A stretch of DNA of 64,000 bases from Fasciolopsis buskii (lineage: Eukaryota; Platyhelminthes; Trematoda; Plagiorchiida; Fasciolidae), in contig LUCM01004636.1 in NCBI GenBank assembly GCA_008360955.1, positions 109,789 through 173,788 on the forward strand, written 5' to 3'. This document shows positions 12,081-25,155 of the stretch, piece after piece. The notes beneath the pieces are model-generated. The model ran no database searches and was not told the origin of the DNA. It saw only the letters and a program-made list of their open reading frames with translations. Position 1 is the stretch's first letter. Each line of letters opens with the position of its first letter. The position numbers and the translations under genes are program-made.

Positions 12081-14000
12081 TTTCATTGCTAATCGGCGCT
12101 TTGAGATAGCAACTAAAACGACAGCAGGTCAGTGCAGGTAGTAGATTATAAAAATCGAATCGAACTGGATGGTTTGTGTTCCCAACTAAATTTCATTTGC
12201 ATTCTACAGTATTCCCCATGTGATCTTAACAATGATGCACGATTTTTTTAGCCTTCGGTCATGGGTTTTAGCCTTCACGCGCTGGGATACTTGAGAATAC
12301 GCGATTGAGGGGTGAGAACTTATGACAGAAAACAGGCTTGTTTTCGGTGTCCCGTAATTGACCACAAGCCACATGTTTTGTAGATATTACTATCGGGACA
12401 ATAGAGGAAACATGGGGACTGAGCTTGTGGTTAAGCCCGAATTAATGACCATCTGCGATCCAGGCGTTGTTTGATCGCGGTAACAAACCTGCGGCAACAT
12501 CAAACTTACTGTCATCGATAGCATACTTTTATCGAACGAATGACTGCAACTTAAAGATATTCAAAATCGGGTGCAAGGCCTACCGTTGCAGTGTTTTGAT
12601 TTTCCCATCTCTCATGGCCTAGCAACTATCACATAATATCAGTCGTAAGGACGGCCCAAAGTGAAGTTCGCCTTGATTCGTTTCATGGACGGATTGATGG
12701 GCGATTCAACAACCCGGGTTGCTACATGGCAGCCTGAGGCACTTTGTCAACATAGTTACCGTTCCCCACTTGACAATGTGTTCATTATGGGGAACTACGT
12801 GAATACTGAAACCTCAGCTGCCTCTTGGTGGACGACAAACCTGAGTATTCTTTAGTCAAACTGTGTTCATTTTTGATAGAGCACCTATTCATAGATCAGC
12901 TAATGCAGCCGACCTTAAGCCAAGGTGCTCGATTCGTTATCTTTCACCACAACCTTTCATTTAACGCAGCAGAAGCCTTCAGTAGATTCGGGTTCATCAT
13001 CAAGCATAGAATGGTAGAATGTCGAGGAGGAGCCCGAAGGAATCGCAATTAAAAGTCATCAGTATCACCTATTTCAGGTTGACTGGTACACAGCATTCCG
13101 CGGAATCTCTACCCCCCCACCTCACGGTCGCCATTCCCCACGTTTACCGACATGCCCGAGTCAAATCGGATTTATGATCTATTTTGGAAATAAAACTTCA
13201 AAAGGATTTAAATATTTTTAAGCCTGGTTTTTATTAAACCGTTTAGTAAACGGATAGCTCATAGATCCCAGAACACGAAATGGTGGCTGGAAATCATGAC
13301 CGAAAGCTAAAATCTACGACTGGAGGTTAAAATCGTGCAGTTTGGCCAAATGATCACGCGAAACATTGCAGATTGTTTTAGAAAATGACCAGCTCGAAGA
13401 ATCTTTGATGGTCTCATTAACGTTTTTCCGTGACTTGAAGCAAAACGCGGAGATGAATACACTTAGGGTGAAATTTAAAAAAATCAGAGAATACGTATTT
13501 CATACAAGGGATATGTCAATTCAAAAGTGTATCATACTCATTTAGTCTGTCAGTTTACAACCTGCAGTCGTTAGGTTAGTAACAAATAAATTCATCTTCT
13601 ATGCCAATCCCCTACTGAATGTTCTCAATGCTGGATCGATCAGGGGCATTGATCTGATGTTTTTGAATTATCGACATTCTTGCCGCTAACATTGCTTTCG
13701 CATTCACTTGTTATTCGGATGGGTGGTCAACTGTGGTTTAATCGACCGCCCTGATTGTACATTTTGAATATCATCAAGGATTGCCGGAATTGCAGTATGT
13801 ATTTCTGATTGTTTAAAAGATAGATTTATTATTTGATTGACTTTAGACTGCTTTGTTGCACTTACCTTGATTGTTTTGCGAAAAACATGAGTAAACCAGA
13901 AATCTCCTAGTTTCCAATTTGTTTTTTTGCGTCGATATATGTAGCTTAGATCAAAACGTCACACCAAACGTTTTAATCTAGTGTACGCTTTCTAACCTCA

Positions 14001-14029
14001 TATATATATATATGTATATATATATATAC
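14001..14029. repeat. (TA)n microsatellite
   Basis: TA units with one TG interruption. The plus-strand flank contains AAAACGTC at 13952-13959, about 40 bases upstream. This is reminiscent of the GAAACGTC motif seen elsewhere, but no core is present. Confidence 0.9.
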
Positions 14030-15473
14030 TCCAAAGCAAGTGAGAAACGAATGGGGTGTTGTTCTGTTTATCGACTCAATGAAATACTCAATGAAAAACC
14101 CTGAATTATCGCATGCAACTTTCTTTAAACTCCAAGGCAAATGCGTAAAACAGCCAATTTCGGATGGTGTGCACGAATAACAAGACGTCAAGTGACCAAA
14201 TTCAGCGACAGAAGGAAGTGGCGAATTTGCTTTTGTCACGTTCTCACGGTCATCTCAGACAACTAGATCGACATTGAAGGGGGGAATCATGTTAGAAAGA
14301 GAGCATGACACAAACACACAACTGGTTAGCCCCAGGTTAAAAATGAATGATTAATGGATAAACGTAAGATTTGGTATGTCTTTAAAATGCCCCGAACTTT
14401 GTGGAGAACCGCTAAAAGTTACGAATTAGGAGGAAACCGCGGGTCAGGAAATTAACAACAAAACTATAATCAGTAAACGGGAAATAGGGACATGAGAAAG
14501 AGTCAAAACGAGAAGGGGAATGCATCCATCCACATCCGAAAGCACGGGACAAATGGCATCAATGCGCAACGTAGACCATACACCAAAAGAACATGCAGTC
14601 ACGCTAGATCGATGCACCACTTGGTTTGCATACCTATCTGAAATCCGAAAGACAAAACTCTGTTGCCGTAACAAGCCTTTCCAAACTCGCATTCTTATTT
14701 CCGTGTGAGGATATTAGGGAGAACCTAAATTTCCAGTGATCTCTATTCATATTTAATTTGCGTGTGTAACTAGGACCAACTGAATGCGTGCGACCTTGGT
14801 TGCCAGGGTAAATTCATGTGAGTACGGAAAATGAGGGTATGTCGGGATGTGAAAACAATACGAGGTTGAAAAGAACAAAACGATTATCTGTTCTAGCATA
14901 TAATTGCAAACTAGAACTCAGTTATTTAATCAATCGAACTGATCTCCAATCACTAGCACAAGTAAATTCACCCATCATCGAACCAGTCAATGACATTTTT
15001 TCCGAAAGGAGACAATTCTGGGTCAAGCAAGGTTTCACCCTTCCTTCGCTAGTACTGGATAGCAAGCGTCTTATTAGGCGGAAATTTCAGTCACAATTAA
15101 CGTGAACGTCTGTTCCAAAGTCACCTAGAAGAGTTTCATTGCATTATCCTGGATTTTCCCGGGCAATGCAGCAACGTCGTAGCAAAAGTCACTCTCCTCG
15201 GTTCTCCCGTGTTAGTAACAGCAAACATTGATGCTTTGCATAAACTGTGTCCGGTGGTTTAGAATGAACAAGACCACCCTTCCTATGATATCTTATGTTT
15301 AAACTTCTGTAACCAAATATCTTGAGACGAAAAAAATCCTGCGGAGAAACAAAAGACAAGAGCGATTTTGTTCTGATTGCCACTAAAAATCTGTCAGAAT
15401 CTTTCGTAGTTTTGGGACTTGTGATTAGTGTACGGGATCTGGTCAATCACGGTAACCAGTGGATGCAAGTTAC

Positions 15474-15491
15474 TAATAATAATAATAATAA
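15474..15491. repeat. (TAA)n microsatellite
   Basis: Short run of TAA/AAT units in otherwise unremarkable sequence. Confidence 0.85.
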
Positions 15492-16974
15492 GTACTGAAT
15501 TGGCTTCGATCCAAATTGCACGGATGAAACCAACAAGAGAACAACATCAAGTTCCCCTTATATTAACAACTCATGGATTTATAGGCCAGGTTGGAAATGC
15601 TTCAAATGACGGATTCCATTCCGCCCAGTCACCTTCGCGGAATGTTTGAAATTCACGATCTCTAGTCATTACAATTCTCATTGACTGCTTGTCTACGCAG
15701 ACTAGCGTGAGGTTGTGCTGAACTGCATCCCGCAGCGTGCACATAAGCTCGCCACACCTTTACCCTTATTCAAGCAGCAGGTAGCACAAAAATTTCGACG
15801 TGTGCTCCGTAGAAAGCAACCAACAAAGATGAAACAGTTTTCTGGTTAGCTGGTGTGGCGCGCGCATGAACGTGCAAAGGGAATTTAATTTTCTTCTTCT
15901 AACAGAGAAGTTAGTTTGCAAAGCAGTTCCTTTTTGTGATTGATTTATTTTGTTAATGAGTGCATTAAACACAAAATGGTGAATTGAGGGCGAAAAATAA
16001 TTGAAGTTGGCTCTATCGACAGTGTGATCATAGCACTCACGTCGGGGGACAGTGATGTGTTCAAATCAAGGCACTCTAGCCAGCGAGAACTTTGTAAGCA
16101 ATCACTCCCGACATTTGCCTGAAAAGTGATTATTGAGCAATACTAATGCATCATAGTATGCCTCGCATACGATCTGCTAGTTTATGGGGAAAAAACTTTA
16201 TTGCTTTTTATTCATTGGCTATGAAAACTTTGAAGTCTCGGTGCGCTTCCCGACAGAATCAACAAAGTCCCCCAACTAACTGTCCTAAAACCAGCACAGA
16301 TGGAAATTTTTTCTTCTCCAAATGCCTCAGCATGGTCTGGGGTAGGTTTATCAGGGTACCAGTTGACTGCTTGTCCTGAACGCCTCTCAAAGTGTGCCGA
16401 ATGACTGGAGTCTCCGATAACCTCAGCTGACGAAGTACTACTCACTAACTTCTCGTGTCCGAGATATTCCCACTAAAGTGCGAGGAGGAAGGTGAATGTC
16501 CGGCATCTTCCATCGCAGTGGCTAATCTTTGATAATAAATCTAGAGCAGTTGACTTAATAATGATTCCAAAACCACCAGGGGCTACGTACGAGGCAAACA
16601 GCTGCATGCTTATTTGGGTTCTGTGGCGAAGGAGTGCACACAAGACGCAGAATGTCTGGCCCTGTGCGAAATGACCAATTAGCCATCGGTCCTCAATGGG
16701 TTGCCCGCAAATGGTACTACTGCCTTTTGAGTTAGAACTTTTGGTGAAAGACTTGGGGTACGATGTCCGAAGTCAAACCACTACTGCGGTTTGAACAACC
16801 TACTAGTATACACTCCACAGAAGAATTATGGATCCCGATGGATAACCGGTGGCGTGGAGATGGAGAATGGAGAGATGAGCATGTGGTGAACTGCACAGTT
16901 TCTTTTTCTTTTCCCTTTTCCGTCCACTGGTTGCGTCCTTCTCCATGATTCCGAAAGCAAATGATCTGTAAGGG

Positions 16975-17008
16975 TATATATATATATACATATATAAATA
17001 TATATATC
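16975..17008. repeat. Imperfect (TA)n microsatellite
   Basis: TA units with a few interruptions, forming a quasi-palindrome. No associated element could be recognised on either side. Confidence 0.9.
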
Positions 17009-18823
17009 TATGCATAGGTGGAACCTCATCTAAACACTTTCTGGTTCTTCAGACAACACTGCAGAGGAATGAATATTTCAATTTGCAGTCCCTCTGTGCA
17101 ACTAGCAATACGAAATCTTTTCGACAATACATCACAAGCTTCGGTGTCATCTGGCAAGCAAATAGGCAGGAAACTCAGCCAATAAGCAGTGTCAGGCGTC
17201 ATCTGCATTTCTCAGCCGTGATGCATTATCAGCCCGCAAGGAAAAACAGATTTGGATAAATTTACCACAGTTTAGCGCACGTATTGACAAAATTCCAACG
17301 TCCATAAGCACTAGTAATTAACATGCCAGGTCCTACTATTTAGTAATTTCTTGTCCGCTTTTATTACGTCCAGCATAACCAATAGAAAATTGTTTTAACT
17401 CCATCCAAACAGATTTTGAATTCATTCGTCAATATCCACTGGTCAGGTACCCCGTTTTTTGATTACCACGTGAGGGTATCAAACATATTTTGGGTCTGAT
17501 CAGTATTCGGGGATGGTACTGTTTTTTACGTAGCATAGCCTTGTTTCAAGTAGGCATTTGCCTGATATAAGTTGTTCGCTAAATTCCGGCAGAGCGAAAT
17601 GCATAGCTTCTTCCAGAGACCCAGTCGTTCCTTTGTGTTGTTTACTTCGTTCGAATAAAAAGGGCATACCCCTGTGACTAAAATGGCAAAATTTCCCCTA
17701 TCCGTAGCGCATTGTCTTTTGGTCCGGTTATAAGGCTTTTCTCATTTTACTCCGGTACGACTGAACATCCTGGACAAAAGCAAGAAATGAGACAATTTTT
17801 TGAAGACTTTTCTTCCGGAAATGTCAATTTTGTAAGTGTTTTTCAGGTCACCACATGTCACGCATCGGACAGAAATAAAGTTGAGACGCCAGAATAAGAC
17901 ACTGAGCATTGTCTACTTTCGCTCGATGTAATAATACTCCTTGGTCTATTGCACGTCTAATCGATGCGCAATATGCGCTAAAACTTAGGGCGCTTATTAA
18001 ATATTATTCAGTTCTGCCTGGAAAACGGTATGTGAATTAATACTAAGTATCAATCGGTATCAGGATTAGCAAAACGAATTTTTTCGCAAAATTTTAAAAT
18101 AACTATAAGCGTCTGTGGTCAGTTTCAGTCATGGCTGATTCCCTCCCGTGAAAGACTAGCTCTTTCGCAAAATGTTCCCGTTTAGTACGATATAACTGGT
18201 GGCACTGTTTAGCTCACAACCATGGGAGATCCTCAACAAAAATATTTCACTGACAGACCTTTTTACTCAGTCGGGGGTACCAAAAGCTTTTACGCCCTCC
18301 TCATGGCTGCCTCACTGTTCAGACAGCAAAATGGGTGACAAGCGTAGCGCGTTTACATGACCTTGAGACAGGAGCAACTTAATGTAATGGTAATGGTTAA
18401 TCTTCCAGTCCTTGATCAACCATGAATATTAAAACGAGTTAACAAAAAATATCCGACCTAACAAATACTAATTTTCATTCTATAAATACGAACTAATCGT
18501 GGGTGGAATAGGGAACAAAATAACCGATTCTGTCGGATGGGTTAGTTTGTTACTCTTTGTGAATCCAACCCGAGAAAATTCTCAAAATCTTTCTCAAACC
18601 ATTTGCGAAATTGTCATGCTCCACTAAAATTTTATTGACCACGGTTAGAGCAGTTTGTCTTGACAACCAAGGTGTCCGATATTTAGCTGGCTTTCATGCG
18701 TATGCAATGCCGTAAACGTGTAAATGAATTCCTGATATTATTTTATGCTTATTTATAATTCGCGATCACTGGAACTCTAGCAATCTCAATAGAAGAAATT
18801 TCTGAATGCATCACAACCGACGG

Positions 18824-18863
18824 TATGTATATATACACATATATATGCATATATATATATATA
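18824..18863. repeat. Imperfect (TA)n microsatellite, possible SINE tail
   Basis: TA/TG/CA units. On the minus strand it directly follows CCTCATTAGT, the same ten bases that precede the (GT)n tract of the SINE at 26241-26475. Confidence 0.85.
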
Positions 18864-18970
18864 AACTAATGAGGCCCGATACGCTTGGAATCGCACCGAA
18901 TTGGAAAGTCGGATATCTAACGACGAAGCACTTGCGTAGAGCTCACCTTACTATCTCAGTCGGTTCTATC
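18864..18970 (-). mobile_element. Possible SINE 3' part with TA tail
   Basis: On the minus strand a B box-like GGTGCGATTCC (18887-18897) is followed by a short body that ends in CCTCATTAGT and then the TA tract at 18863-18824. An A box is only weakly discernible upstream near 18945-18960. The call rests on the B box, the tail and the 3' end shared with the element at 26.2-26.5 kb. Confidence 0.35.
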
Positions 18971-19029
18971 ATAAGAATGGTAGATAAAACGGAACATGAA
19001 GAACAACCGGGCAAATATAACTCATCATA

Positions 19030-20280
19030 ATAGGCATCAGTAAACGCTGCTGGTTCTGTCACCAAAACTGTTTCCCGGTAAATTTGTAGACAATGTTTGC
19101 TTATCGGTTGACCGGTTTCGTTGCGACCAAGAAATTTCGTTTCATTGGTGAAAGATTGCTGATTTCTGAATGACTGTAAGGAGACCGCAATTTTCTCGCC
19201 ATAAGTAACTCGGAAAAATCCACGAAAGGGGAACAGTGTTGGAAAATAATTTGTTTCGTTTGTCGACTTTTGAATAGATCAATAATTTTTAAGTTTTAAT
19301 CTAGAATAAATACTAAATAAATTGCAAAACAAAGTTTGGCATTTTTTCTATTGACTTCAGCATAAAGTATGTTCTTCTACAATGACATCTGGGCAAACGC
19401 GCTAAATCCGGGACACGGTGCTTGCTTCCAAAATGCACCACCGTGTACGCTTCGAGACGAAACAAACGGGATGAAAAAATGAAAAAAACGCCTTTAACCT
19501 GATGTGTCTAAATATACCGAGTTGGCTTAATTTCCGTGTTTATTTAGTCTCATTTCAAAACAGTGGATGCTGTTGAACGACAAAACGACAGAATAAAACA
19601 GTACACGAACGTGAACGCAGCATGGCAACACTCGAAACAAAGTAGCATGGAATGTGATAATCCGGTGAGGGGAGCAAAGAAGAGCTTCTTGTAAGGGGGT
19701 TGACAAGTTCCTTCAGCTGATAGAGTGTAGGATTCCGTCAACTTGTGATGATATCCTTGGCAAATCTAACCCTTTTGGATTAGTTGATCAAAATCGCAAT
19801 GTCTTTACTAATAAGTCGTTTACGGAAATCATACTAGTCTCCGGCGAAACTACAAACATTGATATCTGCTAGCACAATGTACTGCCTGTACTAGAATATG
19901 CGGGGGTTTTTGACACTAAGAAGGGGCAAAATTATATTCCAGGAATTTCTTGATCGCTTGTAAATAATGTTGGTGCGTTTGGGATGATTTTTCGTAATTT
20001 CAAAGTGTGGAGTATCATTGCAGGACGGGACTGGCTGAATCTTCTTTTCAAAGAGAAAGGATGCGGCGAGGTAGATAAGTCTGACTGTTTTCGGTTGATG
20101 CGTCTCATCGGGCGATCCTATATCCGCTGATGAATGGTCGCGCATATAGACTGACATTCCCCAGTTTGAGGCATCTATGGTACCGCTTACCGACCAAGGT
20201 TCAAGCTTGCACAACAGCAGCTAGGTCGGTTCTGCAATAAGGTTCGGAATCACACGCGTTGAGACTTGTGGTGTTTCATC
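19030..20280. other. No recognisable gene
   Basis: AT-rich sequence with short frames only. The minus-strand frame 19891-20214 (about 107 codons) shows no known domain and no splice borders I trust. Confidence 0.45.
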
Positions 20281-20284
20281 ACCG

Positions 20285-20655
20285 CTGTTTTCATAGTATT
20301 GGAAGAACATGGTGAGTGGTTTCTACCACTAACTAGGATACTGGACTACTAGTACTAGACCGCAGATTTCAGTCTTTAGAAAAAGCAATGAATTAGAATA
20401 GGTCAAAGAGGTTAGATCATGTCTTACTTATGTCCACAAAATGCTTGCCTCTTCGAGGCAATTAGTGGTTGGAGGATGGTTCGCGGCTGCCAGTCAGTGA
20501 CATGAGAAAGAAGTATGATAACTGTAACCAGTGGGCTGGCTCGTGTATCTGTAGTTAGAATACCGCTTGGGGTCCACGGGATCTCCCGAAGCATTGGTTG
20601 GGGACAGTAAGGGATATGGCTCCGTATCGCAGTCGGTGGTGAGTTTGCCTTCGAA
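20285..20655 (+). pseudogene. RTE-like retrotransposon, extreme 3' ORF relic (copy C)
   Basis: Read across frames, the segment preserves the order of blocks at the end of RTE-like ORF2 proteins. First comes a piece ending LEKAMN around 20380-20397. Next is DHVLLMSTKCLP near 20415-20450, corresponding to the LGHVLRM segment. Last is WGPRDLPKHWLGTVRDMAPY near 20570-20625. Stops occur between the blocks. It is a short 5'-truncated, decayed insertion on the plus strand with no catalytic domain. Confidence 0.65.
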
Positions 20656-20659
20656 ATTC

Positions 20660-23100
20660 TCCCTCTAGTGTACAGTTTTTCAGCTTATTATGTTGCATGG
20701 AGTCTGTCACTATTTGTCGTCCTCTTTTTCTTTTTTCGAGTAAGAGGTGTTGCCGGGGTAGCAATCACCAACAGAGCACGTTGGTACTATGTCTGCGATT
20801 GTGAAATACGAACTGAATTGAACGGAGCCCAATTTTCAGCATTCTTTCTTTTTTATTGTCTACTTCATTTTGCTAATGAAACATCATTGTATATCAAGAG
20901 ATGGGAAATCACATTGTGCTTTGTGTACAAAGGCAGACGTTGCCTAGCTGGTGACGCAGGAATGCTTGTTGGTCGGTGAATGGTCCTATGACCAGCTGCA
21001 TGATGATTTTGCACGGCTGATGATCCGAGCGGTCGTTTTTGCCGGCTGTTCACGTGATCACTTCTGATTTGATGACCGGGTGCGACTTTTCACGTCGTTG
21101 CCAGTGCGGTCGTTTTTCTATTAACAGTTTGCTCACCGTATCCGAATAGGTGCATGCTTCCGCTTTCTGATGAATCTGGTTTTCCGGGAAAATTTATCGT
21201 GCTCGGTTGAACAGTGTCCGGAATAGACCTAACTCCTAACTCCACGAAGCTATTGAAAGCTCTACTTACGGACCCACCCACCGAATCTTTTATTCATCCG
21301 TGTGAAACTATCGAGTAATCCGAACAGACACAACGAAGCCACAGTCTCGAATCCCGTTGGTTTAACCCTTCTAGGGAAGAACCGACCAATGTAAATATCG
21401 CCGTGATTGACAACATCAGATGTATTGTCGATGCTCTAAAATGTAATTAAAGAATCGGTTCTCTCAAAGAAGAGTTTCATTTTTGTCTGGACATGACGTG
21501 AAAGCACACAAGCATGCACACGTAACACGAAAATAATCACGTAGGCTTCACGAGCCCAGAAAAAAGCCCCCACGGGATGGCAAATGCAGCGAACATCTGC
21601 GACCGTGTTAAATCGGCCGTAACCAGTTTAGAACATCGGATAGCGCATAGTCACATTACACGGAGTACACACTTGCTTGGGAATTTACTAATCACCGTGA
21701 TGACTTGAAACCATCCCGTATGACTCGCTCGGACCGAGTCTTCTTCCACGCCGAATGTTAGGCATTTTGGATTTCTTGCCTACTTTAGTGCGGTATGCGC
21801 ATTGGACAATGCAAAACCTTCGAACATCGCCAACCACATTTATCATAGGATTTTTTTCACATAGATAGCTGTTCGATGGTGTGAAACTATCATCTGTTAG
21901 GTTCATCTGTTCTACAGCTTCTCCATTTCAAGCGAGCCAACTGTAAATTAAAATGAAGCCATCAAATTTCACGAAAACTGTAAAAAAAGATCAGTCCAAT
22001 GCATTCTCGTTTGCAGTGACAAAGAATGTAATGAGTTCCAGTGGGTAAAATGTCGTACCGAATCAGTTCCCAGTTCTATTTGACATACACAGTGATTGTT
22101 TTTGTGAAATCAGAAATTCTCTGGTGACATCCAATCGTAAGTGATCTATGGATTTTGGTTTTATTGGGTCCCACCAGAATAAGAGCAGTCAAGTCAACAT
22201 GGAAATGACGCGGAGTAATCAAATCATATGGTAGAGAGTGATATGGTGCCTTAACTAGCCTGTGTACTCCCCAACGATTTCCGTATTAGTTTGAGTCATT
22301 TGTCTGCTGTACACCTTCATTAGCTGGTGTGCAAACCGGGTGAGCTAACGCTGCCTGGTTTATCAGCTGCGCGGTTATTTTGCTCTCCCACGGTCAGATC
22401 ACCGCTTGTTTGAAAGGCACTATGCTGGATAGAGGGCCTTCTTTTTAGGCAATGAGTGATCGGATCACACTGATAACCTACTCGATTTGTTATGGTCTGT
22501 TAGATGTGTTCGTCACAAACTCATTTGAGTCATAAGCCACAAACTCCCAACCGCACCGTTTCGTACTCTCCCAACCGTCTATAGACTATTCTGAATGAAC
22601 GTCAACCTAGCCGGCTGCTACATCCTGCTCCTCATGTGGTAAATCAGTTCACCTGCAGTTGGGTTGATATGCACATGGGTAAAACAAATCGAATACTCCC
22701 ACCATAGATGTCGAAATGCATTCCTGAGCTGTTGTTCAAACTGATGTTGCTAAACCCAACGGTCGTTTATCCCAATCGTGATTCGGGGTCATCGATAGCC
22801 AAACATCTGATAACATCCAAACACGTAGATGACCCTACTTCATCCTTTAGCCCATTGCCTTTAGCTTGCAACAATGCTATGCTAGTCGGATTACGCAACC
22901 AGTGGCGGCATCGCTACCTCTAGGTGATTGGTCAAATCGGTCGGTTGCTTGGTCCGATTGCTCCCCTAGTGGATGAATACGTGGGCGCTGTCTTGTTTTA
23001 CTGTGATTTCAAGAAGCCGTGCCTTTATTAAACAGTAGAACTGTTCACTAATTTCAGGCAGTGAGAAACCCACTGTATCCTGTAGGTCGGGGTTCTTTAT
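20660..23100. other. No recognisable gene
   Basis: The longest plus frame here (20668-20979) has hydrophobic stretches but no domain and no clean exon borders. An isolated B box-like CTCGAATCCC at 21346-21355 has no A box partner. Confidence 0.45.
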
Positions 23101-23104
23101 ATTA

Positions 23105-23277
23105 GTATGTGTTATATATGTTAATTTTTAGTAATATCTGAATGAATGAACAAAATCTGCCCGAAAGCAAACGAAGGTATGCATACCCGGTACTCTTTTG
23201 TCTAAACATCCTTATATTTACACACTCTGAACTGGTATGTCTCACCAGGATCTAATTTGTAGCCTCAGGATTGTGCA
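23105..23277 (-). mobile_element. Short dispersed element, ribozyme-core-deleted copy
   Basis: On the minus strand this aligns along its length with the element at 40858-41042. Shared stretches include TGTTTAGACAA, GGGTA(T/C)GCATACCT and ATTTTGTT. It lacks a 27-nt block that in the other copy runs from the G of CUGACGA to just before the UC of the predicted cleavage site. Flanking stem I sequences are kept. It ends in an AT-rich stretch (about 23105-23120) where the other copy has TA repeats. I estimate identity at roughly three quarters. Confidence 0.7.
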
Positions 23278-23289
23278 ACGAAGCCCTTC

Positions 23290-24440
23290 GTTGAAGAGTC
23301 CTACACTAGTTTAGGGATAGACAGTAGGGCTTTGTGTATCCTTTCTGAAAGTTAGCTTTGCTTGGTCGACGAAAATGCCCCGACGAATTACCAAGTGATT
23401 CTTAAATGGACACATTATCCATTCACGATCCTAACGATTCAAATGAGACTCTAGTGAGAAACGAAAACTCCTTCCTAACAAACGCGCAATCACTTTTACT
23501 AATATGCCTTCACGTTTCTCCCGATCGGGTTTTTCTAATAAATGGCATTTTTGTGATCGATCTAACTGGAATCATATGATCCTCGATAAGCCGACAAAGA
23601 AAAACGCACAGAGGCTGGAAAGAATGAACGAGAAGAGAAAAACTGGAACGACGCGAAAGGACAGGGGCACATGACAAAAAACTGCTCCGCACATTCGGAA
23701 CAATAGGTCTGATTTTGCTGCAGATCGCAATGAGGTCTCGACAAAACGTGTGATTGGCCGTTTGCATTGAAGACTATCTAGTCGCACATTTTTTTAACGC
23801 ACGTACAGTTTTAGGTGAAATGATAGACAAAAATGAAGGAGAACTAATACGCTAAAAAACCAAGCTCGGCTGCTATTGTACTCGACATAGCGGGTGAAAA
23901 AGAAGGAATGCAGCTGATGAGCACAAAGGAAGTTGTTTTGTGGATGTACCGGACGAAAATCAGAGTCAACGATTTCGTTATGTGTCTTGCCCGAAGAACT
24001 GTTTGGAGTAATTACGTGATTCACCTGACCAAACCAGGTCAGCTGTTTGTTTATCACGAACGAAACCCCAGGATATCATGATCGGTAAGTGAATCTGTTG
24101 CATCAGAAACGGGAATCATGTCTATTCACTAGCGCACGCAAATTTCTTACATTCCTGTTCACGTTCTTTAATACGCTGGCCGGTGATAATCAATTGGTCA
24201 AATTCATGGCGTTTGAATATAGAAGTTGGCGGGATCGAATCCGCTCATTTTTAGTCAGTCTCCATTCTTCTTTGATGCAAAGCGTAAATTCCCCATAGAC
24301 GTGAATATTACGATCGTGTGTGGGATTGCGTTAGACGAAAGCCCATTTTGATAGATCAACGTCCACTCCCTGATTTAAAATCACCTGTCACTCTCTCATC
24401 GTCGAGCATTTGCTTCAGTATCTCTATCCCGTCCTTGTTA
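23290..24440. other. No recognisable gene
   Basis: Three overlapping minus-strand frames at 23510-23787 are shadows of one another and show no domain. No repeat family was recognised. Confidence 0.45.
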
Positions 24441-24449
24441 TTTTGATTT

Positions 24450-24838
24450 CTGTTTCTCAAACTTTGCATTGGCAAGTCCCCTTCCTACGAATTTCTTCTG
24501 CTCTTCTTGTATCCGGGCGGTTAATCGTCTTTATCAGATCCCATTCTTGTGTCAAGTTTATTTAGTTCTGTACTCATTTACTCCCCGGACTGCAAACAGC
24601 TGGAACATTCTGCTTCTTCCCGCTCTCCCAACAACCTACAAACCTCGTGCCACTGAATAGAGAGTTGAGAGCTGATGCCCACTCTCATTCGCCTTTGTAG
24701 TGTGTTTGATCATCGGGTTTGCATCTTCCACTGTCAATCATCTCGTGAAAAATGAAATTCCGCAGCATTCTCAGGGCCGCAATCCTCCGCCTGAAACACT
24801 TTGTAATTGGTTTTATTTAATAAAGGATTAAGCAAAAG
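24450..24838 (+). pseudogene. CR1/Jockey-like non-LTR retrotransposon 3' end relic
   Basis: The frame 24469-24660 contains a segment with the spacing IPF..C, YSFTPRTANSWNIL and LPT. This fits the last part of CR1/Jockey-type reverse transcriptase proteins, where Y/NSF.PRT...WN.LP is common. It is followed by a short 3' untranslated-like stretch with AATAAA at 24819-24824, then the ATT array. The array may be its tail, or may belong to the minus-strand SINE on the other side. No catalytic domain remains. Confidence 0.45.

Positions 24839-24870
<32 letters not shown>
24839..24870. repeat. (ATT)n microsatellite
   Basis: About ten ATT units. It lies between a plus-strand retroelement 3' relic and a minus-strand SINE, so either could own it as a 3' tail. 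Confidence 0.95.
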
Positions 24871-24871
<1 letters not shown>

Positions 24872-24873
<2 letters not shown>

Positions 24874-25155
24874 ATTATTAAACTTGTTTTAGCAAGGAAG
24901 GCATCCGCCAAAGACGATTAGATAGATCCTCATGTCGTCCTATCCACCTACTGAAAACGTCAGTCTTTTATCATTTTATTTTTAATCAATCACTTAATTT
25001 GTTAATGAAGGAAAAATATGCATCTTTTTCCGGAAGGAGGATACCCCTCACAGAGGGCTGTCAAGAGGGGGATTTGACCGGTTGTGGGAGAATTCGAACC
25101 TGCGACCTTCAGGTTGAAAGGCCATGGCTCTGATCACTTGACCATTGCCGGTGGT
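24872..25155 (-). mobile_element. tRNA-derived SINE
   Basis: On the minus strand the head has an A box TGGTCAAGTGATCAGAGC (25127-25144) and a B box GGTTCGAATTC (25092-25102) at tRNA-like spacing. They are separated by a stem-loop-capable stretch (GGCCTT ... AAGGTC). The body continues for about 200 bases to the AAT array at 24870-24839, which would serve as its tail. It does not fold as an intact tRNA in my reading, so I call it a SINE rather than a tRNA gene. Confidence 0.6.

Larger units (their letters stand above)
12085..18800. other. Gene-less stretch with microsatellites
   Basis: I found no supported gene or element other than the simple repeats listed separately. The minus-strand frame 16212-16445 looks mildly coding (residues EAFGEEKISICAGFRTVSWG) but lacks convincing splice borders. 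A 9-base inverted pair, ACCACAAGC at 12362 and GCTTGTGGT at 12423, is too short to call a transposon end. Confidence 0.45.

Noticed and set aside
12362..12431. Nine-base inverted pair that might be transposon ends
   Set aside because: Too short, no transposase, no target-site duplication seen.
16212..16445. Minus-strand frame with coding-like composition
   Set aside because: No credible acceptor or donor and no family recognised.
21165..21200. CTGATGA followed by a stem and GGGAAAA on the plus strand
   Set aside because: It resembles a hammerhead core, but the sequences before CTGATGA and after the putative cleavage site do not pair, so stem I cannot form.
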